Positions 28,712 through 38,001 are shown, numbered from the stretch's first letter. The stretch is 64,000 bases of DNA from Caldimonas mangrovi (GCF_023721835.1 NZ_JAMKFE010000013.1:105267-169266); one strand, 5' to 3'. Made by a program: numbers and translations. Notes: generated by a model not told the origin, from the sequence alone.

Positions 28712-29800
28712 ATGTTTGCCCCCCTCCAGAACGACTGCTTCCTGCGGGCGCTGATGCGCCAGCCGACCGACCACACGCCCGTGTGGCTGATGCGCCAGGC
28801 CGGCCGCTACCTGCCCGAATACAACGCCACCCGCGCCCGGGCCGGCAGCTTCATGGGCCTGGCGACGAATCCCGATTTCGCGACCGAGGTCACGCTGCAG
28901 CCGCTGCAGCGCTATGCGCTCGATGCCGCCATCCTGTTCAGCGACATCCTGACGGTGCCCGACGCGATGGGCCTGGGCCTGAGCTTCGCGGCCGGCGAGG
29001 GCCCGCGCTTCGCGACCCCGGTGCGCGACGAGCAGGCGGTCGCGAAGCTCGCGGTGCCCGACATGGCGAAGCTGCAGTACGTGTTCGACGCCGTGGCCAG
29101 CATCCGTCGCGCGCTGAACGGCCGCGTGCCGCTGATCGGCTTCTCGGGCAGCCCGTGGACGCTGGCCTGCTACATGGTCGAAGGCAGCGGCTCCGACGAC
29201 TACCGGCTGGTCAAGACCATGCTCTACCAGCGCCCCGACCTGATGCATCGAATCCTGCAGGTCAATGCAGACGCGGTCGCCGCTTACCTGAACGCGCAGA
29301 TCGAGGCCGGCGCGCAGGCCGTGATGATCTTCGATTCCTGGGGCGGCGTGCTGGCCGACGGCGCGTTCCAGAAGTTCAGTCTGGCCTACACGCAGCGGGT
29401 GCTGCAGCAACTGAAGAAGGCCCATGCCGGCCAGCACATCCCCCGCATCGTCTTCACCAAGGGCGGCGGGCTGTGGCTGGAGGCGATCGCGGCGCTCGAT
29501 ACCGACGCGGTGGGCGTGGACTGGACCGTCAACCTCGGGCAGGCGCGTGCGCGGGTGGGTGAGCGCGTGGCGCTGCAGGGCAACCTGGATCCGGCGGTGC
29601 TGTTCGCGTCGCCCGAGCAGATCCGTGCGGAGGTCGCGCGCACCCTGGAGAGCTTCGGTCCGTCGCTCAACGCGGACGGCTCGCACGCTGGCCATGTGTT
29701 CAACCTGGGACACGGCATCAGCCAGTTCACGCCGCCGGACCGCGTCAGCGTGCTGGTGGACGCCGTGCACGAATATTCGCGCGGCATGCGGGCACGGTGA
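28712..29800 (+). CDS. hemE: uroporphyrinogen decarboxylase
   Basis: 362 residues, full length. The N-terminal [20 protein letters not shown] signature, the catalytic-Asp segment [17 protein letters not shown], the [16 protein letters not shown] motif and the C-terminal [14 protein letters not shown] motif are all intact. It removes four carboxyl groups from uroporphyrinogen III to give coproporphyrinogen III in haem synthesis. ATG 28712 lies only 43 bases from the divergent creB start, so the promoters must overlap. Confidence 0.98.
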   Translation: MFAPLQNDCFLRALMRQPTDHTPVWLMRQAGRYLPEYNATRARAGSFMGLATNPDFATEVTLQPLQRYALDAAILFSDILTVPDAMGLGLSFAAGEGPRFATPVRDEQAVAKLAVPDMAKLQYVFDAVASIRRALNGRVPLIGFSGSPWTLACYMVEGSGSDDYRLVKTMLYQRPDLMHRILQVNADAVAAYLNAQIEAGAQAVMIFDSWGGVLADGAFQKFSLAYTQRVLQQLKKAHAGQHIPRIVFTKGGGLWLEAIAALDTDAVGVDWTVNLGQARARVGERVALQGNLDPAVLFASPEQIRAEVARTLESFGPSLNADGSHAGHVFNLGHGISQFTPPDRVSVLVDAVHEYSRGMRAR

Positions 29801-30266
29801 GTGCTTCGCCACCCCGCGTTTCGGGGGCGGCGCCACGCGGAGAACAGGCATGAAAACCTCCTGCTACCAAGTCCGAACAGACCTTGCAGCAACTGGGGTT
29901 AACCCGAAAAATTTGGCGTTGACGCTTGACTTATCCCCAAAACGGGCGATGTGACTTTCGACACGACGTTTTGCGGCGGCACAGCATGGGTTTTTGTGAA
30001 GTGTGTGCTAAGTCCTTGATTTACTTAGGTATGAAGGATTGCCTTGTGCGGCGTCAAACCAGCGCAAGTGCCCGTCCCACAAGCAGTTAGCGCGCGTTTG
30101 CGCAGGTTGCCCACAAAGTTTTCCACAGGATCCGTGGATAGCTTTAAAAGCCGTTTTGAATCAAGCGCTTACGGGCCATTCTTGAGGGACTGGGAGAAAT
30201 GACAGGGCTAACCGGACCGGGCGCACCAAGTCGTTTCGTGCGGGACGCGCACGAGAAGGGCCCGGC
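29801..30266. other. 466-base hemE-priA spacer, AT-richer, with DnaA-box-like motifs
   Basis: No convincing gene is present; a 34-codon ORF at 29850-29954 lacks an RBS. The composition is visibly less GC-rich than the flanks. Motifs one base from the DnaA box TTATCCACA are TTATCCCCA (29931-29939) and TTTTCCACA (30119-30127). Weaker ones are TTGCCCACA (30107-30115) and the reverse-strand CTATCCACG (30133-30141). A GCTTTAAAAGC palindrome is at 30141-30151. TTGACG/TTGACT near 29919-29930 could be -35 elements. Confidence 0.5.
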
Positions 30267-32297
30267 GTGGTAACGGTCGCAGTCGTCGTCGACACACCGC
30301 AGCACAGCACCGTGCGCGGCGCCCTGAGCTACGACGCGCAGGTGCCGCTGCCTGCCGGCTCGCTGGTCCAGGTGCCACTCGGGCGGCGCACGGTGTGCGG
30401 GATCGTGTGGCCGCAGGGCCCGCAGCCCGAGCCGGGTGTCGAGTTGAAGCCGGTCGGCGAGGTGTTGACGCAGTTGCCGCCCTTGCCGGCGGCCTGGTGC
30501 GCGCTGGTCGAGTTCGCGGCCGGGTACTACCAGCGCAGCGTCGGTGAGGTCGCGCATGCGGCGTTGCCGGCCGATCTGCGCAAGCTCGCCGACAAGCAGC
30601 TCGCGCTGCGGTTGAAGAAGCTCGCGAAGCTGCAGCCTGCCGGAGGCACCGCGCCAGCGCTGCCGACCCTCACGGCCGAACAGGACGCGGCGCTGGCCGG
30701 GCTGACGGGTGACGCCGCGCAGGTGGCCCTGCTGCACGGCAGCACCGGCAGCGGCAAGACCGAGGTCTACCTGCGCGCCGTGGCGCGGGCGCTCGATGCC
30801 GGCCGCCAGGCCATGGTGCTGGTGCCGGAGATCAATCTGACGCCGCAGCTCGAGGCGCGTTTTTCCGAGCGCTTTCCCGACCGCGTGATCGTTTCGCTGC
30901 ACAGCGGTCTGACACCGGCACAGCGGCTGAGGCACTGGCTGGCCGCGCACCTGGGCCGCGCCGACATCGTGCTGGGCACGCGCATGGCGGTGTTCGCCTC
31001 GCTGCCGCGGCTGGGGCTGGTCGTCGTCGACGAGGAGCATGACCCGTCGTACAAGAGCCAGGAAGGCGCCCGCTACTCGGCACGCGACCTGGCGGTCTAC
31101 CGCGGCAAGCTGGAAGGCGCGACCGTGTTGCTCGGCTCGGCGACCCCGTCGCTGGAAAGCTGGCACCAGGCCGAGCGCGGGCGTTACCTGAAGCTGGCGA
31201 TGCCGACACGCGTCGGCGGAGGCGTCTTGCCGCGCGTGCGCTTCGTCGACATGAACCATGTCCCGAAAGACGTTGCGCACAGCCACGCGTTGTCGCCGCC
31301 GCTGCTCGACGCGCTGCAGCGACGTGTCGCGCAGGGCGAGCAGAGCCTGGTGCTGCTGAACCGCCGCGGTTACGCGCCGGTGCTGCAATGCCTGGAGTGC
31401 GCGTGGAAGAGCGGCTGCCCGCATTGCAGTGCGTGGCGGGTGTTCCACCGCGTCGACCGCACGCTGCGTTGCCACCACTGCGGTTACACCGAGCGCGTGC
31501 CGTCCGCCTGCCCGGAATGCGGCAACCCGGACATCCAGCCGGTCGGCCGCGGCACCGAGCGGCTGGAGGAGCAACTCGCCGTCAGCCTGCCCGGTGCGCG
31601 CGTCGCGCGCATCGATGCCGACACGACCCGGTTGAAGGGCACGCTGGAGGCCCAGCTCGCCAGCGTGCATGCCGGCGAGGTCGACGTCCTGGTCGGCACG
31701 CAGATGGTCGCCAAGGGGCATGACTTTCGCCGCGTGACGCTGGTCGCGGCGGTGAATCCCGATGCGGCGCTGTTCAGCAGCGACTTCCGTGCCGGTGAAC
31801 GGCTGTTTGCCTTGCTGATGCAGGCAGCGGGCCGCGCCGGCCGCGACGCCGGGCAGGCCGAGCGCAGCGTGATGCTGGTCCAGACCTGGCATCCGACGCA
31901 TCCGCTCTATGCGGCATTGCGGGCGCACGACTACGACGCGTTTGCCGCCGACACCTTGAAGGAGCGTGAGATGGCGGGCCTGCCGCCACACGCGCATCTC
32001 GCGCTGCTGCGCGCCGAGGCCCGTACGCAAGAGGCTGCGCAGGCCTGGCTGGCGGCGGCCAGCAGCACGGCCGACGAGATCGGCGCATCGGCCGCGGGCG
32101 TGACGCTCTATCCGCCGGTGCCGATGAGCGTGGCCCGAGTGGCCAACATCGAGCGCGCCCAGATGCTGGTCGAGTCCGGATCGCGGCCGGCGCTGCAGCG
32201 CTTCCTGTCGCAGTGGCTGCCGCAACTGCACGCACTGCGCGGCGAGCACAAGGCGCTGGTGCGCTGGGCGGTGGACATCGACCCGTTGGCGATCTGA
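30267..32297 (+). CDS. priA: primosomal protein N' (replication restart helicase PriA)
   Basis: 676 residues from a GTG. Walker A GSTGSGKT is at 158-165, and the DEAH-type box is VVDEEHDPSYKSQ. The paired zinc-binding cluster (CLECAWKSGCPHC ... CHHCGYTERVPSACPECGN) is complete, as are the helicase motifs LVGTQMVAKGHDF and QAAGRAGRD. PriA reloads the replisome at stalled forks. GTG 30267 is preceded by GAGAAGGG. The gene follows the DnaA-box-like spacer, which is notable for a replication gene. Confidence 0.97.
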   Translation: MVTVAVVVDTPQHSTVRGALSYDAQVPLPAGSLVQVPLGRRTVCGIVWPQGPQPEPGVELKPVGEVLTQLPPLPAAWCALVEFAAGYYQRSVGEVAHAALPADLRKLADKQLALRLKKLAKLQPAGGTAPALPTLTAEQDAALAGLTGDAAQVALLHGSTGSGKTEVYLRAVARALDAGRQAMVLVPEINLTPQLEARFSERFPDRVIVSLHSGLTPAQRLRHWLAAHLGRADIVLGTRMAVFASLPRLGLVVVDEEHDPSYKSQEGARYSARDLAVYRGKLEGATVLLGSATPSLESWHQAERGRYLKLAMPTRVGGGVLPRVRFVDMNHVPKDVAHSHALSPPLLDALQRRVAQGEQSLVLLNRRGYAPVLQCLECAWKSGCPHCSAWRVFHRVDRTLRCHHCGYTERVPSACPECGNPDIQPVGRGTERLEEQLAVSLPGARVARIDADTTRLKGTLEAQLASVHAGEVDVLVGTQMVAKGHDFRRVTLVAAVNPDAALFSSDFRAGERLFALLMQAAGRAGRDAGQAERSVMLVQTWHPTHPLYAALRAHDYDAFAADTLKEREMAGLPPHAHLALLRAEARTQEAAQAWLAAASSTADEIGASAAGVTLYPPVPMSVARVANIERAQMLVESGSRPALQRFLSQWLPQLHALRGEHKALVRWAVDIDPLAI

Positions 32298-32389
32298 AGC
32301 GTCCTCACGCTGTCCATCCCCACCCTGTTGGCTTGGATGCCGCCGCCTTCCGGGGTATCGTTGCGCGCCAACGAACCCGGAGGGAAGCC

Positions 32390-33628
32390 ATGTCGACACC
32401 ATTCAATTTCAGCCCCAGCGGCCCCTACAGCCTGATGCGCATCGGCGAGGCCTGGCGCAACCGCCCGGGCCTGCTGACGCTGTTGTGCACGTTCGTCGGC
32501 ATGGCGGTGCTGTTCGGCATCGGCTTCGCGACCGGCGTGCCGGTGCTGGTGGCGCTGTTCATGCTGGCCGGCTATGTGCTGATGCTGCTGGGCACCGTGA
32601 CCGCCGGCCACCAGTTCATGGACCAGGCGCAGGGCCGGCCGATCACGCCGACGCTGCCGGCCTTCACCGCCAGCCCGATGGTGGTGCTGCGCATGCTGGG
32701 GCTGTTGCTGATCCTCGGTGCGGCGCTGCTGGTGTGGTTCCTCGCCGCCGCGGTGCTGCTGTACCTGTGCAAGATCCCTGGCATCGGCGGGCTGCTGTTG
32801 ATCGTCGTGCTGCCGGTCCTGACCTTCACCGGGGCGCTGCTGTTCCTCGGCCTGTATGTCGCCTGGGCGCTGTCGGCACCGGCGCTGTTCGAAGGGCATT
32901 CGCTCAAGCGCGCACTGTCGCAGCTGTGGGCCGTGGCCTCGCAGCGGCCCCTCGAAGCCTTTTTGCACCTGGTGCTGTTGTTCCTGGTGGTGGGCTTCGT
33001 CGCGATGCTGGTGGGCGGCTTCGTCGGCATGGGCTTCATGGCCAGCGCGGGTCTGTCGGCTTCGATCCTGGACGGCATGCCGTTCGGCGGCATGGGTTCG
33101 ATGATGAACGGCATGGACGGCTACGGCGCAGTCGGTCCGTCGGTCAGCGTGATGTACGGCGGCATGATCGGCGCAGGCATCGTCTGGGCCGTGGTGGGCG
33201 CCGTGTTCGGTGCGTTGATGCTCTACGGGCTGTGCCTGACCTACCTGAAGCTGACCAGCGGCTTGAACGTCGAGGCAGCCGAAGCGGCCTTGGACACGGC
33301 GCTTGCGAAGACCCGCGAGAAGGCGCAGCAGGCGGCCGACGAAGCCCGCCGGCGTGCACAGGAGGTGCAGGAGGCGGCACGCCAGCGCGCCGAGCAGGCA
33401 CGCAAGGCGGAGCCGTCCGCCACGACGGCACCTGCGGCCGCCGCCGCGCCGGCCCCTGCACCCCCCTCGGCTCCGGCCGCTGAGGAGCGCACGGTCATCA
33501 TGCCGTCGCCTGCCGCACCGGCGGCGCCGGTGACGGGCAATGCGGCGCAGCTCGCCTGCCCGTCATGCCACTCGCCGATCTCGCCCAACGACGTGTTCTG
33601 CGGCAGCTGCGGGCACAAGCTGAAGTAG
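32390..33628 (+). CDS. multi-pass membrane protein with Ala-rich coiled coil and C-terminal zinc ribbon
   Basis: 412 residues. Six to seven hydrophobic helices fill residues ~25-285 (BPSS1780/DUF2189-like layout). Then comes an Ala/Arg/Glu coiled coil (about 286-345), a Pro/Ala linker and a C-terminal zinc ribbon CPSCHSPISPNDVFCGSCGHK. The soluble tail is probably cytoplasmic. I do not recognise a specific function; the membrane part resembles the BPSS1780-type family common in Burkholderiales, and the coiled coil plus ribbon looks like an added module. ATG 32390 has GGAGGG upstream. Confidence 0.75.
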   Translation: MSTPFNFSPSGPYSLMRIGEAWRNRPGLLTLLCTFVGMAVLFGIGFATGVPVLVALFMLAGYVLMLLGTVTAGHQFMDQAQGRPITPTLPAFTASPMVVLRMLGLLLILGAALLVWFLAAAVLLYLCKIPGIGGLLLIVVLPVLTFTGALLFLGLYVAWALSAPALFEGHSLKRALSQLWAVASQRPLEAFLHLVLLFLVVGFVAMLVGGFVGMGFMASAGLSASILDGMPFGGMGSMMNGMDGYGAVGPSVSVMYGGMIGAGIVWAVVGAVFGALMLYGLCLTYLKLTSGLNVEAAEAALDTALAKTREKAQQAADEARRRAQEVQEAARQRAEQARKAEPSATTAPAAAAAPAPAPPSAPAAEERTVIMPSPAAPAAPVTGNAAQLACPSCHSPISPNDVFCGSCGHKLK

Positions 33629-33665
33629 CGCCAGCAGTTCCGGGCGGGCAACCGTCCCCAGACGC

Positions 33666-34118
33666 CTAGCTCAGCACGGCGACACGCCCCCGGGCCGCGC
33701 TCAGCACGCCGCGCACCGTCTTTTCGTCGATGCCGGCCTCGCGCGCCAGCTGCGCCGCCGGCCGTACGGCCGATTCGCGCACCAGCCAGTCGATCAGCCG
33801 CTGCGTCATGCGGCGGCGAGATTGCACGCCCGCCATCGACGGTGTTGCCGTCTGCCCGCACGCGGCACAGCGCCAGCGTGTCAACTGGACACTGAGCCAG
33901 GTCGGGCGACCGTCGTGCGGCAGGTCGCGCAGCTGGCGCGTCAGCAGGCCGTGTCGCGACATGCGCGCCGCCGGACCGCAGCGCTCGCAGTGCGGCGCAC
34001 GGACTTCGGCGCGAGCCGCGATGCGGCGGTCGGGGCCGATGTCGTGCACCGCATCGATGACGACCTCTATTTCGCGCCAACGCGCCCACGGGGCAGCTTC
34101 CATCGTGGTGCTCATCAT
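33666..34118 (-). CDS. stand-alone ISL3-transposase-like zinc ribbon/HTH protein
   Basis: 150 residues. [14 protein letters not shown] ... [29 protein letters not shown] matches the zinc-ribbon N-terminal region of ISL3-family transposases, and [16 protein letters not shown] ... [15 protein letters not shown] matches the helix-turn-helix that follows it. The DDE catalytic part is absent. It starts with ATG 34118 overlapping the leuA stop (ATGA), so it is co-translated with leuA. I see no inverted repeats or target duplication around it, so it is either a fragment or a domesticated DNA-binding protein. Confidence 0.75.
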   Translation of the reverse strand: MMSTTMEAAPWARWREIEVVIDAVHDIGPDRRIAARAEVRAPHCERCGPAARMSRHGLLTRQLRDLPHDGRPTWLSVQLTRWRCAACGQTATPSMAGVQSRRRMTQRLIDWLVRESAVRPAAQLAREAGIDEKTVRGVLSAARGRVAVLS

Positions 34119-35821
34119 GCGGCTGCCGGTCGTCGTGCCCACTGCGCGAAGGCGGCGTCCACTGCCTGCGGCTCGCGGGCGTGCCAGCGGTTGACGCCAC
34201 TGACCAGGGCCAGGATCGACGCGCTCAGGATGCTGGTGTGCAGGCCGACACCGAAGGCGCTGCCGGCGATGCCGGGCCAGGCCAGCTCGACAAAGGCCAC
34301 GGCTTGCGCATCGGAGCCGCCCTGCAATGCGCGCTCCTCGTAGCTGTCGATGCGCACAGGCAGCCCCAGCGCATGCACGGCCGCGTCCAGCGGGCCGTTG
34401 CCGCTGCCGTGCAGTTGCATGCGCCGGCCCGTCGCCTCCACCGTGAGCTGGATCTCGACACGGCCGTCGCGTTCGTGGCTTTCATGCGAGACATAGCGCA
34501 ATGGCGGGCGCGATGCCAGGTATTCGTCGTCGAACAACTGCCACAGCGAGCGGGCGCTCAACTCGCTGCCGCTGGCGTCGGCCACGCGCTGCACCGCGGC
34601 GCTGAACTCGACCTGCAAGCGGCGCGGCATCACCAGGCCGTAGCCCGACTCGAGCAGGTAGGCAATGCCGCCCTTGCCCGACTGGCTGTTGATGCGCACG
34701 ATCGAGTCATAGGTGCGCCCCACGTCGGCCGGGTCGATCGGCAGATAGGGCACCTCCCACACGGCATCCGGCCGTTGTGCGGCCATGCCCTTCCTGATGG
34801 CGTCCTGGTGGGAGCCGGAGAAGGCCGTGAACACGAGGTCGCCGACATAGGGGTGGCGCGGGTGGATCGGCAGCTGCATGCAGTCTTCCACCGTGCGCGC
34901 CACCTCGTTGATCTGCGAGAAGTCGAGGCCCGGGGGGACGCCCTGGCTGTACAGATTGAGTGCCAACGTGACCAGGTCGACGTTGCCGGTGCGCTCGCCG
35001 TTGCCGAACAGGCAACCCTCGACGCGGTCGGCGCCGGCCATCACCGCCAGTTCGGCCGCAGCCACAGCGGTGCCACGGTCGTTGTGGGGGTGCACGCTGA
35101 GCACCAGGCTGTCGCGCCGCCGCAAGCGGCGATGCATCCATTCGATCTGGTCGGCATAGAGATTGGGCGTGCTCATCTCCACCGTGGCCGGCAGGTTGAC
35201 GATGGCCCGGTGTTCCGGCGTCGGCTGCCACACGTCCATGACGGCGTCGACCACCTCGCAGGCGAAGTCGAGCTCGGTGCCGCTGAACACTTCGGGGCTG
35301 TACTGGAAGGTCCAGTGCGTGCCGGGCTGTTGAGCGGCCAGGTCACGCACCAGGGTTGCGCTGCGCACGGCCAGTTCGCGCACCTCGTCGCGGCCCATGT
35401 CGAAGACGATGCGACGGAAGGCCGGTGCCGTGGCGTTGTACAGGTGCACGATGGCGCGCGGCGCGCCGCGCAGCGATTCGAAGGTGCGACGGATCAGGTC
35501 TTCGCGCGCCTGCGTCAGCACCTCGATGGTCACGTCCTCCGGGATGCGGTCCTCCTCGATCAGCCGGCGCACGAAGTCGAAATCCGTCTGCGACGCTGAC
35601 GGGAACGCCACCTCGATCTGCTTGAAGCCGACGCGACACAGCATCTCGAACATGCGCAGCTTGGCAGGGCCGTCCATCGGCTCGAACAGCGCCTGGTTGC
35701 CGTCGCGCAGGTCGGTGCTCATCCAGATCGGCGGCTGCGTGATCGTGCGGCTCGGCCAGGTGCGGTCGGCCAGCGCGACGGGGGGAAAGGCACGGTACTT
35801 CGAGGACGGGTGGCTCAACAT
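34115..35821 (-). CDS. leuA: 2-isopropylmalate synthase, long form
   Basis: 568 residues of the long (type 2) alpha-IPMS class. The catalytic [14 protein letters not shown] motif, [18 protein letters not shown] metal-binding segment and [12 protein letters not shown] are present, and the C-terminal LeuA dimer domain, which binds leucine as feedback inhibitor, follows from about residue 440. It condenses acetyl-CoA with 2-oxoisovalerate as the first step of leucine synthesis. A Leu-rich leader ORF and a hairpin lie upstream. The stop overlaps the ISL3-like gene. Confidence 0.96.
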   Translation of the reverse strand: MLSHPSSKYRAFPPVALADRTWPSRTITQPPIWMSTDLRDGNQALFEPMDGPAKLRMFEMLCRVGFKQIEVAFPSASQTDFDFVRRLIEEDRIPEDVTIEVLTQAREDLIRRTFESLRGAPRAIVHLYNATAPAFRRIVFDMGRDEVRELAVRSATLVRDLAAQQPGTHWTFQYSPEVFSGTELDFACEVVDAVMDVWQPTPEHRAIVNLPATVEMSTPNLYADQIEWMHRRLRRRDSLVLSVHPHNDRGTAVAAAELAVMAGADRVEGCLFGNGERTGNVDLVTLALNLYSQGVPPGLDFSQINEVARTVEDCMQLPIHPRHPYVGDLVFTAFSGSHQDAIRKGMAAQRPDAVWEVPYLPIDPADVGRTYDSIVRINSQSGKGGIAYLLESGYGLVMPRRLQVEFSAAVQRVADASGSELSARSLWQLFDDEYLASRPPLRYVSHESHERDGRVEIQLTVEATGRRMQLHGSGNGPLDAAVHALGLPVRIDSYEERALQGGSDAQAVAFVELAWPGIAGSAFGVGLHTSILSASILALVSGVNRWHAREPQAVDAAFAQWARRPAAA

Positions 35822-35850
35822 ACTGAAGCTTTCGGTGGTGAAAAAGGAAG

Positions 35851-35889
35851 ACGCAAAACGACCAGGGCCAGCTCGGAGGCTGGCCCTGG
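35851..35889 (-). terminator. leu attenuator terminator hairpin
   Basis: Perfect 11-base arms CCAGGGCCAGC (35862-35872) and GCTGGCCCTGG (35879-35889) with a 6-base loop, followed on the minus strand by TCGTTTTGCG. It lies between the leader-peptide stop (35916) and the leuA start (35821), where an attenuator terminator is expected. The T-run is short, so some read-through is likely. Confidence 0.75.
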
Positions 35890-35915
35890 GTCGGGGGAAG
35901 ATTCGGGGGAGGGGA

Positions 35916-36017
35916 TCAGCGGCGCGTGAGGCGCGGCTTCCAAGACCCGAGGCGGCCCAGTCCAGCCAGCAATGAAGTGGCTAGCGCTAGTAGCAGCAGG
36001 GTCTTGGTGGAGGTCAT
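35916..36017 (-). CDS. leuL: leucine leader peptide (attenuation)
   Basis: A 33-residue ORF on the minus strand starting ATG-ACC-TCC. Residues 7-10 are four Leu (CTG CTG CTA CTA), with further Leu at 12, 16, 17, 20, 23 and 30, and Arg/Lys at the end. CTA is used three times, which is rare in this GC-rich DNA and is expected where ribosome stalling must sense leucyl-tRNA. It precedes an 11-bp hairpin and leuA, the standard attenuation layout. Upstream TTGACA (minus strand, 36048-36053) is a candidate -35; the -10 is not clear. Confidence 0.85.
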   Translation of the reverse strand: MTSTKTLLLLALATSLLAGLGRLGSWKPRLTRR

Positions 36018-36107
36018 GGCGGCAGTGTTGGCGAACGAGGCGGGCATTGTCAATCGGTCCACGCGAAAGTCCGGGCGCGACGGCAGGACAAGGGGCGCCC
36101 GGCGCCC

Positions 36108-36140
36108 AAAAAAGGGGCCCGCGAAACGACGCCGGGCCCC
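36108..36140 (-). terminator. rho-independent terminator of the catalase operon
   Basis: Arms GGGGCCCG (36114-36121) and CGGGCCCC (36133-36140) with an 11-base loop, followed on the minus strand by six T (36108-36113). It lies 18 bases after the stop of the small ORF behind katA, so it ends that transcript and separates it from leuL. Confidence 0.88.
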
Positions 36141-36158
36141 AAGGCGACAAGCGGTGTA

Positions 36159-36278
36159 TCAGGCGGCCGAGACCCAGCGCGCGATCTCGTGCATCAGCGC
36201 GATCCAGCCGGTGGCGAAGACCGCCATGCCGGCCTTCCGGCGCCAGTCGTCCAGGCTTGCGGTTCTGATGCGGCTCAT
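36159..36278 (-). CDS. 39-residue small membrane-type protein downstream of katA
   Basis: ATG 36278 has a strong AAGGAG 8 bases upstream. The 39 residues (MSRIRTASLDDWRRKAGMAV...) have a basic N-terminal third and a hydrophobic middle (AVFATGWIALMHEIA) that could be one membrane helix. It begins 42 bases after the catalase stop and is followed by a terminator, so it is probably the second gene of the catalase transcript. I do not recognise a family. The RBS, position and terminator are the evidence for its reality. Confidence 0.6.
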   Translation of the reverse strand: MSRIRTASLDDWRRKAGMAVFATGWIALMHEIARWVSAA

Positions 36279-36320
36279 CTCGGTTCTCCTTTTTTCCAGG
36301 CGGCCTCGGCCGCCGTCGGC

Positions 36321-37790
36321 TTACTGCACGTCGGGCGCGGTCACGCCCAGCTTGCGCGCGATGGCGTCGCCGTAGTGCGGGTCGGCCTTGGCGAAATGCA
36401 CCAGCTGGCGCTGGATGATGTCCAGCGGCACCCCCCGCATTGCGCCGGCGATGTTGCTCGTCAGGCGATCGCGCTCGTCTTCCTTCAGCACCCGGAACAG
36501 GTTGCCGGCCTGGGTGTACGGATCGCCGTCCACCGTGTGGTCGTAGCGGTCGGCGTCGCCGCTGACCTTCAGCGGCGGCTCCTTGTAGGCCGGGGCCTGC
36601 TTGGGAGCCGAGGCAAAGCGGTTCGGCTCGTAGTTCGGGCCCGAGCCGCCGTTGCCGTCGAAGCGCATCGCACCGTCGCGCTGGTAGGTGTGGTACGGGC
36701 ACTGCGGCTTGTTGACCGGAACCTGCTGGTAGTTGGTACCGACGCGATACAGATGGGCATCGTGGTACGCGAAGATGCGGCCCTGCAGCATCTTGTCGGG
36801 CGAAAAGCCGATGCCCGGCACCACGTTGGCCGGCGAGAACGCCGCCTGCTCCACTTCGGCGAAGTAGTTCTCGGGGTTGCGGTTCAGCTCCAGCACCCCG
36901 ACCTCGATCAGCGGGTAGTCCTTGTAAGGCCACACCTTGGTCAGGTCGAACGGGTTCCAGCCGGTCTTCTTCGACCAGCTCTCGGCCTCGACTTCGGGCA
37001 TCACCTGCACGCACAGGCGCCACCTGGGGAATTCCTTGCTGTCGATCGCGTCGAACAGATCGCGCTGCGCATAGTCAGGGTCCTCGCCTGCCAGGCGCAC
37101 CGCGTCGGCGACGCTCAGGTTCTTGATGCCCTGCATCGAGCGGAAGTGGAACTTGACCCAGAAGCGCTCGCCGACGGCATTCACGAAGCTGAAGGTGTGG
37201 CTGCCGAAGCCGTGCATGTGGCGATAGCCATCGGGCGTGCCGCGGTCGGAGAACAGCGTCGTGATCTGGTGCAGGGCCTCGGGAGACTGGCTCCAGAAGT
37301 CCCACATCATCGTCGGCGACTTCAGGTTGGTCTGCGGGTCGCGCTTTTGCGTGTGGATGAAGTCGGGGAACTTGCTTGGGTCCTTGATGAAAAAGACGGG
37401 CGTGTTGTTGCCGGCCAGGTCCCAGTTGCCTTCTTCGGTGTAGAACTTGACGGCGAAGCCCCGCGGGTCGCGCTCGGTATCGGCCGAGCCCTTCTCGCCG
37501 CCGACCGTCGAGAAGCGCAGGAACACCGGCGTCTGTTTGCCGACGGTGTGGAACAGGGCGGCACAGCTGTACTGGGTGATGTCGTTCGTGACGGTGAAGG
37601 TGCCGTAGGCCGCCGAACCTTTCGCATGAACGACACGCTCGGGCACACGCTCGCGGTTGAAGTGCTGCAGCTTTTCGATCAGGTGGAAGTCCTGCAGCAG
37701 CACCGGGCCGCGCGGCCCGGCGGTCAGCGAGTTCTGGTTGTCGGCGACGGGGATGCCGGAGGCAGTGGTGAGGGTGGTGCGGTGGCTCAT
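36321..37790 (-). CDS. katA: monofunctional haem catalase (small-subunit clade)
   Basis: 489 residues, the size of clade 3 catalases. The distal His55 ([16 protein letters not shown]), the [22 protein letters not shown] segment with the active-site Asn, and the proximal haem-Tyr motif ([13 protein letters not shown]) are intact. It degrades H2O2 in the cytoplasm. ATG 37790 has AGGAG upstream and lies 17 bases after a 16-codon leader ORF. No oxyR is adjacent. Confidence 0.96.
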   Translation of the reverse strand: MSHRTTLTTASGIPVADNQNSLTAGPRGPVLLQDFHLIEKLQHFNRERVPERVVHAKGSAAYGTFTVTNDITQYSCAALFHTVGKQTPVFLRFSTVGGEKGSADTERDPRGFAVKFYTEEGNWDLAGNNTPVFFIKDPSKFPDFIHTQKRDPQTNLKSPTMMWDFWSQSPEALHQITTLFSDRGTPDGYRHMHGFGSHTFSFVNAVGERFWVKFHFRSMQGIKNLSVADAVRLAGEDPDYAQRDLFDAIDSKEFPRWRLCVQVMPEVEAESWSKKTGWNPFDLTKVWPYKDYPLIEVGVLELNRNPENYFAEVEQAAFSPANVVPGIGFSPDKMLQGRIFAYHDAHLYRVGTNYQQVPVNKPQCPYHTYQRDGAMRFDGNGGSGPNYEPNRFASAPKQAPAYKEPPLKVSGDADRYDHTVDGDPYTQAGNLFRVLKEDERDRLTSNIAGAMRGVPLDIIQRQLVHFAKADPHYGDAIARKLGVTAPDVQ

Positions 37791-37807
37791 GGTCGGCTCC
37801 TGGACGG

Positions 37808-37858
37808 TCAAAGGGCTTCAGCCAGGGCGGCCATCAGTTCGAGGACGAGTTCGTACAT
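37808..37858 (-). CDS. 16-codon leader ORF upstream of katA
   Basis: A short ORF encoding [16 protein letters not shown] with a strong AAGGAG upstream of its ATG at 37858 and a stop 17 bases before the katA start. The good RBS in front of such a short frame suggests translation, either as a leader peptide that influences katA or as an initiation-coupling device. No regulatory codon bias is obvious apart from five Leu. Confidence 0.5.
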   Translation of the reverse strand: MYELVLELMAALAEAL

Positions 37859-37923
37859 GGGCGGCTCCTTTGGCTATCGGGCAACGAATAGGTATTGCTC
37901 AATGCTATGGAGAGTACGCGCCC

Positions 37924-37946
37924 GATCAATTTCGAGGAAATTGATC
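37924..37946. promoter_or_regulatory. 23-base perfect palindrome upstream of katA
   Basis: Arms GATCAATTTC (37924-37933) and GAAATTGATC (37937-37946) flank a 3-base centre. It lies 66 bases upstream of the leader ORF in an AT-rich block and is not followed by a T-run, so an operator is more likely than a terminator. An outer inverted pair, TGCTCAAT (37896-37903) and ATTGAGCA (37975-37982), surrounds it almost symmetrically. The regulator is unknown. Confidence 0.65.
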
Positions 37947-38001
37947 CTCGAAAAATCGGCAATAGTCGAAAGTTATTGAGCAGGCGGTGCCGCCCGCGGC
38001 C

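Noticed and set aside
29850..29954. 34-codon ORF in the hemE-priA spacer
   Set aside because: No RBS, no family-like sequence, and it lies in a region better explained as regulatory.
29801..30266. Chromosomal replication origin
   Set aside because: DnaA-box-like motifs are degenerate and few, no dnaA or parAB is next to it, and skew cannot be computed from this window; kept only as a motif cluster.
33629..34142. Complete ISL3 insertion sequence
   Set aside because: No DDE domain, no terminal inverted repeats and no target duplication are visible; only the DNA-binding N-terminal part is present.
35981..36000. CTAGCGCTAG palindrome near the leu leader as an operator
   Set aside because: It is part of the leader peptide's Leu/Ala codons (CTA GCG CTA GCC), so the codon content explains it.
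37874..37908. OxyR binding site upstream of katA (CTAT/ATAG tetramers)
   Set aside because: Spacing between the tetramers (14 and 17 bases) does not follow the ~10-11-base periodicity of OxyR sites.
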